A DNA stretch of 64,000 bases, taken from assembly GCA_020064725.1 (NCBI GenBank), contig JAGTWJ010000002.1, positions 248,001-312,000 on the forward strand, given 5' to 3'. This DNA is from Drechslerella dactyloides. Its lineage: Eukaryota > Ascomycota > Orbiliomycetes > Orbiliales > Orbiliaceae. Positions 23,849 to 33,471 of the stretch are shown in pieces. Every line of letters begins with the position of its first letter. Within the stretch, counting starts at the first letter, position 1. Under the pieces are notes generated by a model, which saw only the letters and a list, made by a program, of their open reading frames with translations, made no database searches and was not told the DNA's origin. Made by a program: the position numbers and the translations under genes.

Positions 23849-24405
23849 GGGAGACGCGCCGAGAGTGTGGAGAGAGAAAGGTTGCGAGGTATCTTGAAAA
23901 CGTAGCCGGCAGCCAACTCAGCATCCACTCTGAGCTTTCCACCATCACAACAAATTAATCCATCATCCACCATCATATCGGTCCCAGCAACATCAACTAT
24001 TTTACACCCCTACAGCCTTAGGTGCTGACCTCAGCATGGCACCCTCGAAAAGTGGTTCTTCTTTACCAATGCAGTGGCCAATGGGTTCTGCTGCATCCCT
24101 GTTTCCGAATCGCTGGCATTGGGCCCAAGACGATGGAACTCCCCGCGTCGCCCCGCAACTTGACACCTGCAATCCACTTAGCGGAATGCCTGCGGACGGT
24201 GCTTTAAGTCTGAAGAGTCATATGGCAGCACGAAGTACCAAAAGTGCATTGGTCGAACTGCCGTCGCTTACAGCTAGGTTTGTCACACATTCTGAAGTCG
24301 GAATGGCCCCAGCCTAGCTGCCTGATAGAACCCGGCTCGTATCCAACATCGTTGACCGCATGCCATACTCTCCCGAAACCCGGTCCTACATCCCCGGCAG
24401 CCAGG

Positions 24406-24413
24406 TATATAAA
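24406..24413 (+). promoter_or_regulatory. TATA-box candidate
   Basis: TATATAAA lies 78 bases upstream of the ATG at 24491, a plausible core promoter spacing with a short leader. Confidence 0.55.
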
Positions 24414-24490
24414 GACGCGTAACACTCGCTCCTTCGAGAGGTAGACATCCTCCATCCCTCGCGAGACTGCAGTCCTTCTACTCTTCGCCG

Positions 24491-25867
24491 ATGAGGTTAT
24501 TCTCGTGGATCCGGTCCCGTTTGCGAAATACAACACGAACACCAGCAGTCATGGACCATCCTCAATCACAACCAGTCACGGAGAATTATCACGTCACCCG
24601 TATCGACTTCAGCCCCGAGTCGACCAATCCGCAACCCGAATCCCCGTTGTTTCGCCTTCCTGGTGAATTGCGGAACCAGATTTGGGCCTACGCGCTCACA
24701 CCATACCTCGATCTCACCCACCCGTATCCCAACACCACCTGCTACGCTCGCCCAGACTATCGCGCCCCGCACGTCACCGCTGTCTCTCTCCTGCGCGCCT
24801 GCAAGGCAATCTACCAGGAAGCATGGTACCTACCCTGGGTCACTGCTGAGCTCGTTTTTTATCTCGCATGGCAAGACCGGCGCCCGGCGCGCGTCGAAAC
24901 CGTGGTCGAAGCCCAGCGGATCCTAAATCACCTCGTCGCGAACAACATCGACACCACCATCCCGCGCGTACGTGTCTTCGCACAACTGTGCAACCTCGAG
25001 GATGGCTCCCGTTTGGAGGAAATCCTCACGATGAAGCACTTCCGCCCAACGGAGGTCACCGTCACGCTTCGCCACACCGACTGGTGGAACTGGGAGTCCG
25101 ATGCGCCGCTGCACGCGGGCTCGATGTGGGTGGGCTATTGCAGATTCCCGGAAAGCACGCAGGTGATTCGCGTGGAGTTCGAGAGCTTGGAGCGGAAGAA
25201 GGCATCCATCGACCACATTGCCCGACAGGCTGTAAAAAAGTGGGAGTTCAGACGACAAGATGGCGCCAAGCTGACCGCAAAGCGAGGCAACATGAAGGTC
25301 CTCCCAACCAAGGAAGGCGAAGAGGCAAAAGAATACGACGAGGGTGAGGTAGAGGTAATGCGGTGGACGGGAAGCAGCACCTGGGAAAACCGGCGGTGGA
25401 TTCGCGATGAAATTCCATCGGAGCCCGGAAAACTGCAATATTACGTCAAGACGGTGGTCTGGCGAGTCGACCCAGCGACCAAGCCAAAGGAGACCAAACC
25501 GAACAATGCCGATAGCACAGAAAACATTCCGGGCCCTCTGTCAGAATCGCAGGACGGCAGCGACTCGGACGAGCACGATGGAGACGTGGGCTCGGAATAC
25601 GATGACTACGATGAAGACTTCGATCTGAATTCAAATAATACTACGTCGCTGCACGCGCCGTGGGAGTTGCACTTACCACGACCTTCGATAACGTCTGTCG
25701 TAACTTGGCAGCTACAGGCGGCGGGATGCGATGACACCATGAATGCGCAAGAGGTCGCGGATCGGATGACACAGTGGCAGCAAGAGATGAGACCGACTAC
25801 GACGTCGGGGCCGCAGGGTCCGTTTTCCTACGACCCCGACGATGTTTTTAGTTTCCTCGACCCATAA
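24491..25867 (+). CDS. F-box-like / 2EXR-type fungal protein
   Basis: A single-exon protein of 458 aa. Residues 53-70 (LFRLPGELRNQIWAYAL) are the hallmark of the fungal 2EXR/F-box-like family, followed by RPDYRAPHVTAVSLLRACKA and IYQEAWYLPW, which match the same fold. The middle is a mixed alpha/beta domain with many Trp residues. From about residue 345 it becomes acidic and disordered (Asp/Glu-rich), and it ends with a short conserved-looking acidic tail. Such proteins are abundant and lineage-expanded in Pezizomycotina, and some are thought to recruit substrates to SCF-type ubiquitin ligases; for this one no partner can be named. A TATA-like site lies 78 bases upstream. It is divergent from the preceding gene. 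The start is the first ATG in the frame; a second at codon 21 is possible. Confidence 0.8.
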   Translation: MRLFSWIRSRLRNTTRTPAVMDHPQSQPVTENYHVTRIDFSPESTNPQPESPLFRLPGELRNQIWAYALTPYLDLTHPYPNTTCYARPDYRAPHVTAVSLLRACKAIYQEAWYLPWVTAELVFYLAWQDRRPARVETVVEAQRILNHLVANNIDTTIPRVRVFAQLCNLEDGSRLEEILTMKHFRPTEVTVTLRHTDWWNWESDAPLHAGSMWVGYCRFPESTQVIRVEFESLERKKASIDHIARQAVKKWEFRRQDGAKLTAKRGNMKVLPTKEGEEAKEYDEGEVEVMRWTGSSTWENRRWIRDEIPSEPGKLQYYVKTVVWRVDPATKPKETKPNNADSTENIPGPLSESQDGSDSDEHDGDVGSEYDDYDEDFDLNSNNTTSLHAPWELHLPRPSITSVVTWQLQAAGCDDTMNAQEVADRMTQWQQEMRPTTTSGPQGPFSYDPDDVFSFLDP

Positions 25868-26396
25868 TCGTATCGGTTGTCTGTCGCCCGGATATCCGAG
25901 CTGGTAGTCCATGCAGTACAAATTGCGTTGAGAAAGGGTGGAGCTGTGAGGAACCGAAGGACTCGGTAACGAGACTGCAATTTCCCAAGAATTATCGATC
26001 AGAAGCGGCGAGGGTTCATTAGACCGATTTTCGGGTGAATGTTCATCTTACACTGTTCTATCAAATGTCATCCATATCGAATTATTAGTTTTAAACGAAA
26101 ATTCGTGTTATATTGTCACACTGCAGGAGCGAGTGGCCCGTCTACAACATTCTCTACTTATGAGATTATGTGCTTCGTTTTGCCCGTTATTCAAAGCTAC
26201 CTTTTCCTATAAATAGTCTGGCTAGGATACGTACATTGTCCCACGTCTGAATTATGTGCTCCACTCTCAATGATGATAGATTGCAATTGTTTATAACGTG
26301 CCTATACACGCATATTATATATATGCACATCGGCCGGATGTGTTCATATCTGGAATCGATGCTGCATTCCCTAAGATATATATAGCCGACCACTTT
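25868..26396. other. Convergent intergenic spacer
   Basis: AT-rich 3' flanks of two convergent genes; no gene is seen. Confidence 0.5.
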
Positions 26397-27467
26397 TCAA
26401 CGCGAGGACTCAAAAGTCGACTCCTCGCCATCTCTATGTCTTGCAGGAGCCGTAGAAATGGCTACATCCCCGTCCCCACTAGCGACGCTTCTCTTCCACC
26501 CTTTAGCGTTAAGGCCTTTGCCCTTCGGCCCTCCGCGAAGGCCGGCGTTCTTATTGAAAAACTTGTCTACCGCCCAGCCTGAATACGACAACCCCGCTCC
26601 CAGTAATTGGCTTAGCGCGCCGGCCCCCGGTATGCTCTGCCCTTCCAGATAGTACGGCTCCTTCGTCCCCTCGACACGATATTTGTCCGGGACTACCCGG
26701 TTCCGAGGAGGCGCCCGGGGAAAGGCAGGTCTGGCTGCCGGTTGGAAGTTGCTGCGGTGCGGGATATCAGGCCTTGCGCGTCCGGGGCGGTCTTTCGTGC
26801 CCATGATGCCTTCTATGAACTCGATCGGGTCGCCGTCAGCGACTTTGATATCTTCCGTCCCAGGCGGGTCTAGCTGCGGCTTTTCGACGCAGTAGCAGTC
26901 AAACCAGGCCATGCATTTTTGCACATCTAGCCACTCTCGACATTGAAGCTCGGTCTCTGTCTGTTCTCTCCCCGCGGGCGGAGCTATGGCGGGTACCATT
27001 TTTCCGTCCTCGTCGCAATCGCAGTTCTGACATGTTTGAAGGAGATTTTGTATTTCCCGTTCGACCGCCAGAGCTGCACTAATGGCCGGGAAGACGTCTG
27101 CCCACATTTCGTCGTCCATGTATTCGTGGTACGTTTCCACTTTCGGTCGAAATATTACGGTACCATCCTTTGCCCGAAATCTCGCATATGCCCCTTGCCT
27201 CGGATCCATAACGCGGATAACGTCATGCACAGTTGCACACCAGACGTGGCCGGGACGTTGGAATCGCTTTTGGAGCGCGTTCGGATTTGGTGAGACGTCT
27301 GGGAGGTGAAAGCTTTTGTCGTGTGTACTTCTCGCGTCGACTATAGACGCTGGTGGTGATAGACTTCGCTCAACTGTATCTAGAGGCTTCGCTTCCGTGG
27401 GTTGTGCGATCCATGACTGCCCGCAAAGCAACAGCTGCAGACTGTGGAGGAGTTTTCGATAGGGCAT
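26397..27467 (-). CDS. Secreted eight-cysteine protein, paralogue A (effector-like)
   Basis: A single-exon, 356-aa protein beginning with a signal peptide (MPYRKLLHSLQLLL...), probably cleaved near residue 25 before KPLD. A Lys-Arg pair at 67-68 (LQKRF) looks like a Kex2 processing site, which would release a mature domain from about residue 69. That domain has eight cysteines at 77, 146, 149, 151, 176, 185, 191 and 193, with motifs WCATVHDVIRVMDP, CQNCDCDEDG and CMAWFDCYC. Further C-terminal motifs (GTKEPYYLEG, GLSYSGWAVDKFF) are shared with the gene at 30012-31007. The C-terminus is basic and Gly/Lys-rich. The fold is not recognised. Secretion, KR processing and cysteine richness resemble fungal effector or surface proteins, but function is inference. 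It sits in a gene-poor block beside its paralogue, in the same orientation, with a TATA run 51-60 bases upstream. Confidence 0.75.
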   Translation of the reverse strand: MPYRKLLHSLQLLLCGQSWIAQPTEAKPLDTVERSLSPPASIVDARSTHDKSFHLPDVSPNPNALQKRFQRPGHVWCATVHDVIRVMDPRQGAYARFRAKDGTVIFRPKVETYHEYMDDEMWADVFPAISAALAVEREIQNLLQTCQNCDCDEDGKMVPAIAPPAGREQTETELQCREWLDVQKCMAWFDCYCVEKPQLDPPGTEDIKVADGDPIEFIEGIMGTKDRPGRARPDIPHRSNFQPAARPAFPRAPPRNRVVPDKYRVEGTKEPYYLEGQSIPGAGALSQLLGAGLSYSGWAVDKFFNKNAGLRGGPKGKGLNAKGWKRSVASGDGDVAISTAPARHRDGEESTFESSR

Positions 27468-30011
27468 TTTCCGGATGAGCAGCCTCGGGCCTGGATCTTT
27501 CGATATCTCGCGTTACGTATATATATAGATGCGTGTAAATAACAGCCTTTGAATAAGGCTCACAATTTAATCGGTCTCGACCGCGTCCGGATGGGTGTAC
27601 AGTATAGATATCTAGCAGTTTAGGGGGAAGTATAACAAATCTGGTTTTCAAAGGTTATGATGTGGCTTTTATAGGGTGTTTGAGCTTCGCTCCGCAGAAC
27701 TGCAGTAGAGGGAAGACTCTATGGACATTGTTCATGCTCTATGGCGATAGAGTTCGAGTGCAGATGTAAATATACAAAATCCCATGCCGCACATGTTCGC
27801 ATGCACCTACATGCATGTATGTTTTCTTGCAACCTTGCAAGATCTCACCAACATTGGATCTCTGTATATATCTGACGCTTAGTGCCTGGGCACATTCGCG
27901 AGAGGTATACATAAGGCGCCCACATGACTGCTTTGTGAATGAAATAGAAGGACCGAGAATTTCCCTCCACACTGCATTCAGACAGTTGGCTTGTGATTAT
28001 ACAGAGGTATATATCGTCCCAAGCAGTCACAGTATTGCTAGAAATGGGGCTGTGGGTATTGTGGTATAGAGTTTATGACCTCTCCGCCATCCCAGCCCAC
28101 CTGTTGGCGTATACACGCCTTCGTGATGCCGCATCGTGTATCATAATGTGAGCCTCGTCGCCCCTTGTTGGATTTTCATGTCTTGACATTTCCTTGGTAT
28201 TGGATACACTATCGGATTCGGCATTTATTATTGGATCCATGGATCCGGATTTCGGCTAGAAGTTAGATCTTAGAATGCATATATTAGTTTGTTAGAGCCT
28301 AATTATTGGGCCGGAGATGCGCGATCCGTGTATATGTTAAAATCTTTGAGGTTCGATCTTTAACGCTTTGCTATAATATTTGAGATGGATGTCGAGCTAG
28401 CGCTATCTCCGCGTGACGCTAGATATTCAATAGCATACATATAACGGCTGGTCCCTTAACCATAATCTCGGTTTCCAGATCGTATAGCTAGCCTACGTGA
28501 TCGACCGTGGGATGCGTAAAATTAGTGTACCTTAGCTTAAGCGCGTAGCTTACCGGCTGGGTCATGTTGCAACGTTGTGTGTGTTGCTTGACGGTTGGCT
28601 GATACATCTAGGAGACTAGTCGGCTAACTTTGGCGAAAAAATACAGACATAGATGTATGTTGCAACCTATCGTACATCTGTTCAGATGTACCAGCTTATG
28701 TTCATGACTGCACTGCTCTGCCGCTAGTGTTATAGCATCTGCAGTTGTCCGCAGGAGCTGGGAGAGGCTTGGGAAGAATATGTCTATGGCATTTAAGAAT
28801 TCGAACTTAAAATTCGAAACAAACCTTATTATCAAGTTGGCCGTCCACAAGAGTAAATTTCTATAGCTATTGGATGAGTAGCAGTGCCAGTTTGCAATTT
28901 GGTCTAGTAGCACGCACTCTTGGAGTCGGGATCGAGACCGAAGGCCAAATTCACGAACCAACAGGCTTCTGATCATGGGGCGAAACATCGATGCAGCCAT
29001 CTAGATCTCTCAAATGGCAATCTCTACATTACCTTTCCCCGTATCTAGATATCTGCAAAGTAGATAAATTGCACTGGTGTAGAGGCAGAAGGCTGAAACA
29101 CGTAGAGCAACAAAACTCGGCCTAAAATCCAACACAAGGACGTCCGGACTGAGCCACCTAAGATTCGAATGTTACACGAGACCAAATGCACCCCTATCAC
29201 CTCGAACAATATTATGCTGCAATGCATTCTCTCTCCAGCTGTGCTCCAGGATTGACGCATTGACTCGCTAAGCTCGCAAGGTAGCGTCCCTGAAACTAGC
29301 ATTGACCACATTGACGGGATTTTCGAATTTTAAGTCTCTGGAGATCGAACGGTTATTCCAACTTACAACACGGGCTTGACATGATGAGGTGGAGGTTTAT
29401 AATTAAACCAAAGTACTTGCTTACCTACGGAGATATATTTAAGAGTAATACGCGGTGAGCGGTGTGGCACGACCAAATATATGCGCTCCCGAACTTGACC
29501 AAATGCATATCATTATACCATGATATCCGAGTTGACAAACGTGCGCACAGTATTCCGGATATACAAGCTCTGAACCCAGCGATAGAACGAAGCCCGAAAT
29601 TCTTCCCTATCTACTAAGGTATACCAAGCCATTCAGCTTTCAAATACTATCGTACTATATAGTACTGTCGATCACTCACACTCTTTTATGCGTTCACGGA
29701 GTTGTATTTTCCACCATCCGCACGCTATAGTAAGCTATTGCGGTCTCGCGATCTCATAGACTAAAGTTTCCGACGAGAGTCGACTAGTCTGGCTTGCGAG
29801 ACCACGTGTGCACATATATACAATACAGATGCATGCACTTCATAACCCAATTTATATATATATGGCATCGTGAGCTAGAATCCCCAGCGCTCACGGGAGA
29901 GCTTGGCATACGAGATTTAAATAATACGCCTATTGAAGAATTGTGGGAGATCCGGACACATTGCAGCAGCACCACTGTTTTGGAGCCCACTCTTGGGGAA
30001 ATTGCGGTGCA
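27468..30011. other. Gene-poor, AT-rich spacer between the two secreted paralogues
   Basis: About 2.5 kb without a supported gene. It is rich in TATATA runs and short ATG frames of random composition. Short inverted motifs occur (for example TTCGAA at about 28801-28820). It may be degraded repeat DNA, but no terminal repeats were found. Confidence 0.4.
27518..27527 (-). promoter_or_regulatory. TATA-box candidate of the secreted paralogue A
   Basis: A TATATATATA run 51-60 bases upstream of the ATG at 27467, read on the minus strand. Confidence 0.45.
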
Positions 30012-31007
30012 TCACCGAGATGGCTGCACCGAAGGCGACACTGACTCTACTTCCTGTTCAACCGCTGGCGGGTTATCAATCTCGATGTTCCGTCTTTTAA
30101 TCGGAAACCTATTAGCGGAGCCCGGATAACTCAGCAGCGGGCTGCTGAGGAAGTCCCAAGTAAGCCCTCCTGGACCCTCCACGAAAAACGGCTCCTTGTT
30201 GCCGGCCAGCAGCTGCTTATTTTTCGACATCCGATACTGGCGCCTATCTTCCCTCGGCTGGACAGGTTCGTACTCGCCAGGACTGAGCCAATCGTATCGC
30301 TGCCCCCGATTGTTCTGCTCACTCGTCTCATGGAACCGGTCTATCCATTCGAGAACCCCGTCCGCTCTATCAACATTTACGCCGACGGGCCGCCTCTTCG
30401 GCTCGATATTGGCTACGCATCCGCAGGCGTACCAGGCGAGGCAGGCGCGCACTACGTGTTCACCATTACACCAAGCCCATGCACCGATCAGCGGGCGAAC
30501 GGGGTTGGGCTGAAGGTTGCCGTCGTCGTCGCAGTCGCAGTTCGTGCACCGCGTGTGCCAGGCTTCGGCTTGGTCTTCGCGGAAGGGGTTGTCTGGATCT
30601 CGGTAGTCGAAGCGTTCTTGGTAGCGGTGCTCTGGGTGGTCGAACGTGTGGTAGCTGTCCGGGTCTGGATCCATGACGTTGAGGATCTCGTACTCGGTGG
30701 CGCAGACGACGAAGTTTGTTTCTGACCACCGTTTTCGTAGACGGTGCGCTGGGTTTAGGGAGGTTGACTGTTGTTGTGCTGGGTTCGTTTTGGTGGCGGC
30801 AGGGGATCGGGAAAGAAGTTGCGTAGTTCCTTCCCCATGGTCAAAATCTTGATGTAGCGGCTTAAGAGAGCGAGTTGGTGATATAACTGGGTTCAAATGT
30901 TCAAGCCCTCGAGGTATGTGATCTAGAGGTTTCGCTTCTATAAGTTTTACAGAGGATATTAGGGAGAACATATACGGAAGAGAGCGAAGAAGCCCCAAAG
31001 ACCGCAT
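30012..31007 (-). CDS. Secreted eight-cysteine protein, paralogue B (effector-like)
   Basis: The frame stays open to 31040 but the first ATG is at 31007, giving 331 aa. The N-terminus is a signal peptide (MRSLGLLRSLPYMFSLISSV), ending before KPLD as in paralogue A. A dibasic RKR at 91-93 is a candidate Kex2 site. The mature domain carries eight cysteines at 102, 154, 157, 159, 180, 189, 195 and 197, with the same spacing as paralogue A for the last seven (C-x2-C-x-C, then C-x8-C-x5-C-x-C). Shared motifs are VCATEYEILNVMDP, CTNCDCDDDG, CLAWYACGC, ADGVLEWID and NKEPFFVEG. The two proteins are therefore diverged paralogues about 2.5 kb apart. The tail is acidic and Pro/Ser-rich, unlike the basic tail of paralogue A. 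Function is unknown; an effector or surface role is inferred from secretion and cysteines. Confidence 0.75.
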   Translation of the reverse strand: MRSLGLLRSLPYMFSLISSVKLIEAKPLDHIPRGLEHLNPVISPTRSLKPLHQDFDHGEGTTQLLSRSPAATKTNPAQQQSTSLNPAHRLRKRWSETNFVVCATEYEILNVMDPDPDSYHTFDHPEHRYQERFDYRDPDNPFREDQAEAWHTRCTNCDCDDDGNLQPNPVRPLIGAWAWCNGEHVVRACLAWYACGCVANIEPKRRPVGVNVDRADGVLEWIDRFHETSEQNNRGQRYDWLSPGEYEPVQPREDRRQYRMSKNKQLLAGNKEPFFVEGPGGLTWDFLSSPLLSYPGSANRFPIKRRNIEIDNPPAVEQEVESVSPSVQPSR

Positions 31008-32601
31008 GGCGTGACTGCTGAATGCTTCCCGCAATATCAATCCTTATATCTAACCAATTATATGCACTGGGAAAAAATGGAATATAGGAGACCGAATATA
31101 TAAGGGTATAGCTGTGGCACCTACGGGATAAACCAACGCGAACATAGACCGTATCAAAACCTGCCAAGTGAGTCGATACATGTATACATGCTTCCGGCTT
31201 TATATGATGCCTCTCTAGGCCTGTGCGTCTTGCAATAATCTAACTATCGTTGGCATGCTAGTCAGACCCGGCAGCACCCATGAAGCCGAATCCCGAGATT
31301 CAGCCAACGACGTCTTGGATATAGAAGGAGACGAACTTATAGTCATACATATCAATAGGGTGTATCCAGCGTTCTGGCTAAGTGTGCGAGCACAGCGGAT
31401 TTGTCACGGATCGATCGAGGAACGGCATCGATTGCAGACCACAATTGGCATAGTGTTAAATATCCCGAACGGCATGTTACAATTTCCGGAGCTGAGATCC
31501 TTCAAGACGTCGAGTGGGTGCTGTATTTCGGCTAGCGGAACATACGGGTTCCTGCAACCCGATGCTTCGGCGTACCTGCGGCTCCTGATATCACGTTATC
31601 GATTGGGGTTCTGTGCCGTGGTGTTTTGCCTTGATACGACTTTGAATGCGCCACCCGTTGGTAGTATTCATGTGCCTCCGGAATACTCTGCCGAGGTCGG
31701 TCGCCGACTTTGAAAAGAGGATTCAGGCAGTGTCGATGCTACCATGAATGATTTCTCGACGTCTAGATATCTAATGTAACTTTCATAAACTACATGGCAC
31801 GGCAGCCCACATTACCAAACGGCTTGAATTTCTCTATGAAGGCAGCTGGATGGCACGGCATGCGTATTGATAAGATGTTCGTCAGGCAGTTTGAAACGCT
31901 CTGTATACGGCGCGGTACGGCGCTGCGTCTCGGTATATTCTCGAGAACCGTGTGACCGAGTCACAGCCGGATGTAGTCGTCAGTGTATACAACTGTGGCT
32001 GATACTGACAAGCTCATCCGCGCGCGCAGCTAGGCTAACTTTTCAAGCTATACTACTATACTCTGATATACTACCTGTCTGGGTTTATCGACGAATGTAG
32101 CAATAGTTGTGCCTGGATTTAACCGCGTTCTCTTCTATTAGAGATATTGATATGCGTGAATATCGGATGAGCCTGAGCATATTATATAAGCAGTCCGATC
32201 CTATAGTGAAAGCTTAACGTCAACGTTCTTCCCTCTTCTACATCGGTGCTGCTGATAGAGTTCAAGTATTCAGCGTTCGCGCGCCTGTCATCGACAGCCA
32301 CACCAGCGTCAAAGTCGACTCCGCCAAGATGGTCAATATACATAGGCGCATATACAACGTAGGTCCTTCGTGGAATCTCGACGGGTTCGCAAGGTTGACG
32401 GGAAACGATGTGGCTTGACTGTAATCTTCTCAAATAGATCTATATAGCTGTATCAACGTGGTCTGCCCTGAGACCAATCGACGTGGTCAAATCGAGAGTC
32501 TCTATCTAAACAACTCCCGAACGAGCAACAATGCCCAAATCTCCATTTCTACTAAATATTCCAACCCGATCGATCAATACTACCATCGATCAACCGTAGC
32601 T
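31008..32601. other. Gene-free region
   Basis: AT-rich sequence with promoter-like TATA and CCAAT motifs near the right-hand paralogue (CCAAT at 31054-31058). An ATG-started 152-codon frame at 31255-31713 has no recognisable motif and is not called. Confidence 0.4.
31096..31103 (-). promoter_or_regulatory. TATA-box candidate of the secreted paralogue B
   Basis: An AT-rich TATATA element about 90 bases upstream of the ATG at 31007 on the minus strand, with a CCAAT motif between them. Confidence 0.35.
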
Positions 32602-33258
32602 ATGGCGCAAATTTCCTCGTCTCCGTACGCGTACCGCCCACCAGGCCCCGGGACCTCTCGGCCGCCTGACGAATTTACAATGGCCCAGACTATCGGGAGT
32701 CGCTCGCCCTCGGATCCCTACTACGGGGAGCCGTTCTACGTCGACATGAACGACCCCGATAGTCTTGTCCGTGAACTCAAACGCCACTACATGGCGGGAG
32801 GTAAGGCAGCCACAATTTTCACTCCTCCGCTTTTAGAAACTTCTTGTTTCAATTAATATTCTCTCGATGTCGCGAGATGAAGTCAACTCCGACTAACATG
32901 GCTGTGTTGTTGTGGTGTAGTGGTCATTTGGGGGTGGTCGGCCGCATGGGGGCCAAGAAACAAGCTTTATCTCATCGACAGAGATGAGATGCCTACCTCG
33001 ATCCTCAAGGGGCCTCGCGAGGATCCGTGGATGTCGGCGGTTTACCCTGCAGCCCTTTCCGATATCGCCCCCCTGTACGTTGGCTCCCCGGCCCTCCATA
33101 AGCCTGTCCCCGGACCATACCAAGGGCCCGAAGAGGACGACGACGACGATGGCGACAAGTGCGACATCGTCGTGTACGATAGCATCGAAACCGGGGACGA
33201 CGACGACGAAGAGGAGGAGGAGGACGAGGAGGACGAGGAGGACGAGGAAGATGAGGAA

Positions 33259-33303
<45 letters not shown>

Positions 33304-33471
33304 AGGTGCGAGGTCGCCGTGTACGAAATCGTCGAGGATGAAGACGAGCTCGAGGACGTCGATGGAGAAGGAGAAGAAGAGGAGGAAGAGGAGGAGGAGA
33401 GCTATCCCGTGTTAGCGATCAGGCCAGGAGGGCCGAGATTGCGTCCCACATATCGATTGGGGGACGACTAA
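32602..33471 (+). CDS. Acidic poly-Asp/Glu protein, two exons
   Basis: The model is 32602-32800 joined to 32921-33471 (249 aa), with a 120-nt intron (donor GTAAGG, branch ACTAAC, acceptor TGTAG, phase 1). The N-terminal 135 residues are Pro/Ser/Tyr-rich with a short structured-looking part (VVIWGWSAAWGPRN, YLIDRDEMPTSIL). From residue 137 the protein is almost pure Asp/Glu, including fifteen consecutive Asp residues encoded by a perfect (GAC)15 run. Two similar nonamers flank the main acidic block: CDIVVYDSI at 147 and CEVAVYEIV at 196. A second Glu run follows. The function is unknown. It could be an acidic chaperone-like or cation-binding protein, or a fast-evolving repeat protein. No signal peptide is evident. 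Confidence 0.6.
33259..33303 (+). repeat. Perfect (GAC)15 coding microsatellite
   Basis: Fifteen GAC codons in a row encode fifteen Asp residues inside the acidic protein; the flanks are GAG/GAC-rich imperfect repeats. Confidence 0.85.

Larger units (their letters stand above)
23686..24490. other. Divergent intergenic region
   Basis: About 800 bases between the start of the minus-strand gene and the plus-strand F-box-like gene, so it probably holds both promoters. It has a 12-nt tandem repeat (23823-23848) and a TATA-like site at 24406-24413. No gene is seen. Confidence 0.5.

Noticed and set aside
31255..31713. 152-codon ATG-started frame on the plus strand
   Set aside because: No recognisable domain, signal peptide or codon pattern; isolated in AT-rich spacer. 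It could be real but I cannot support it.
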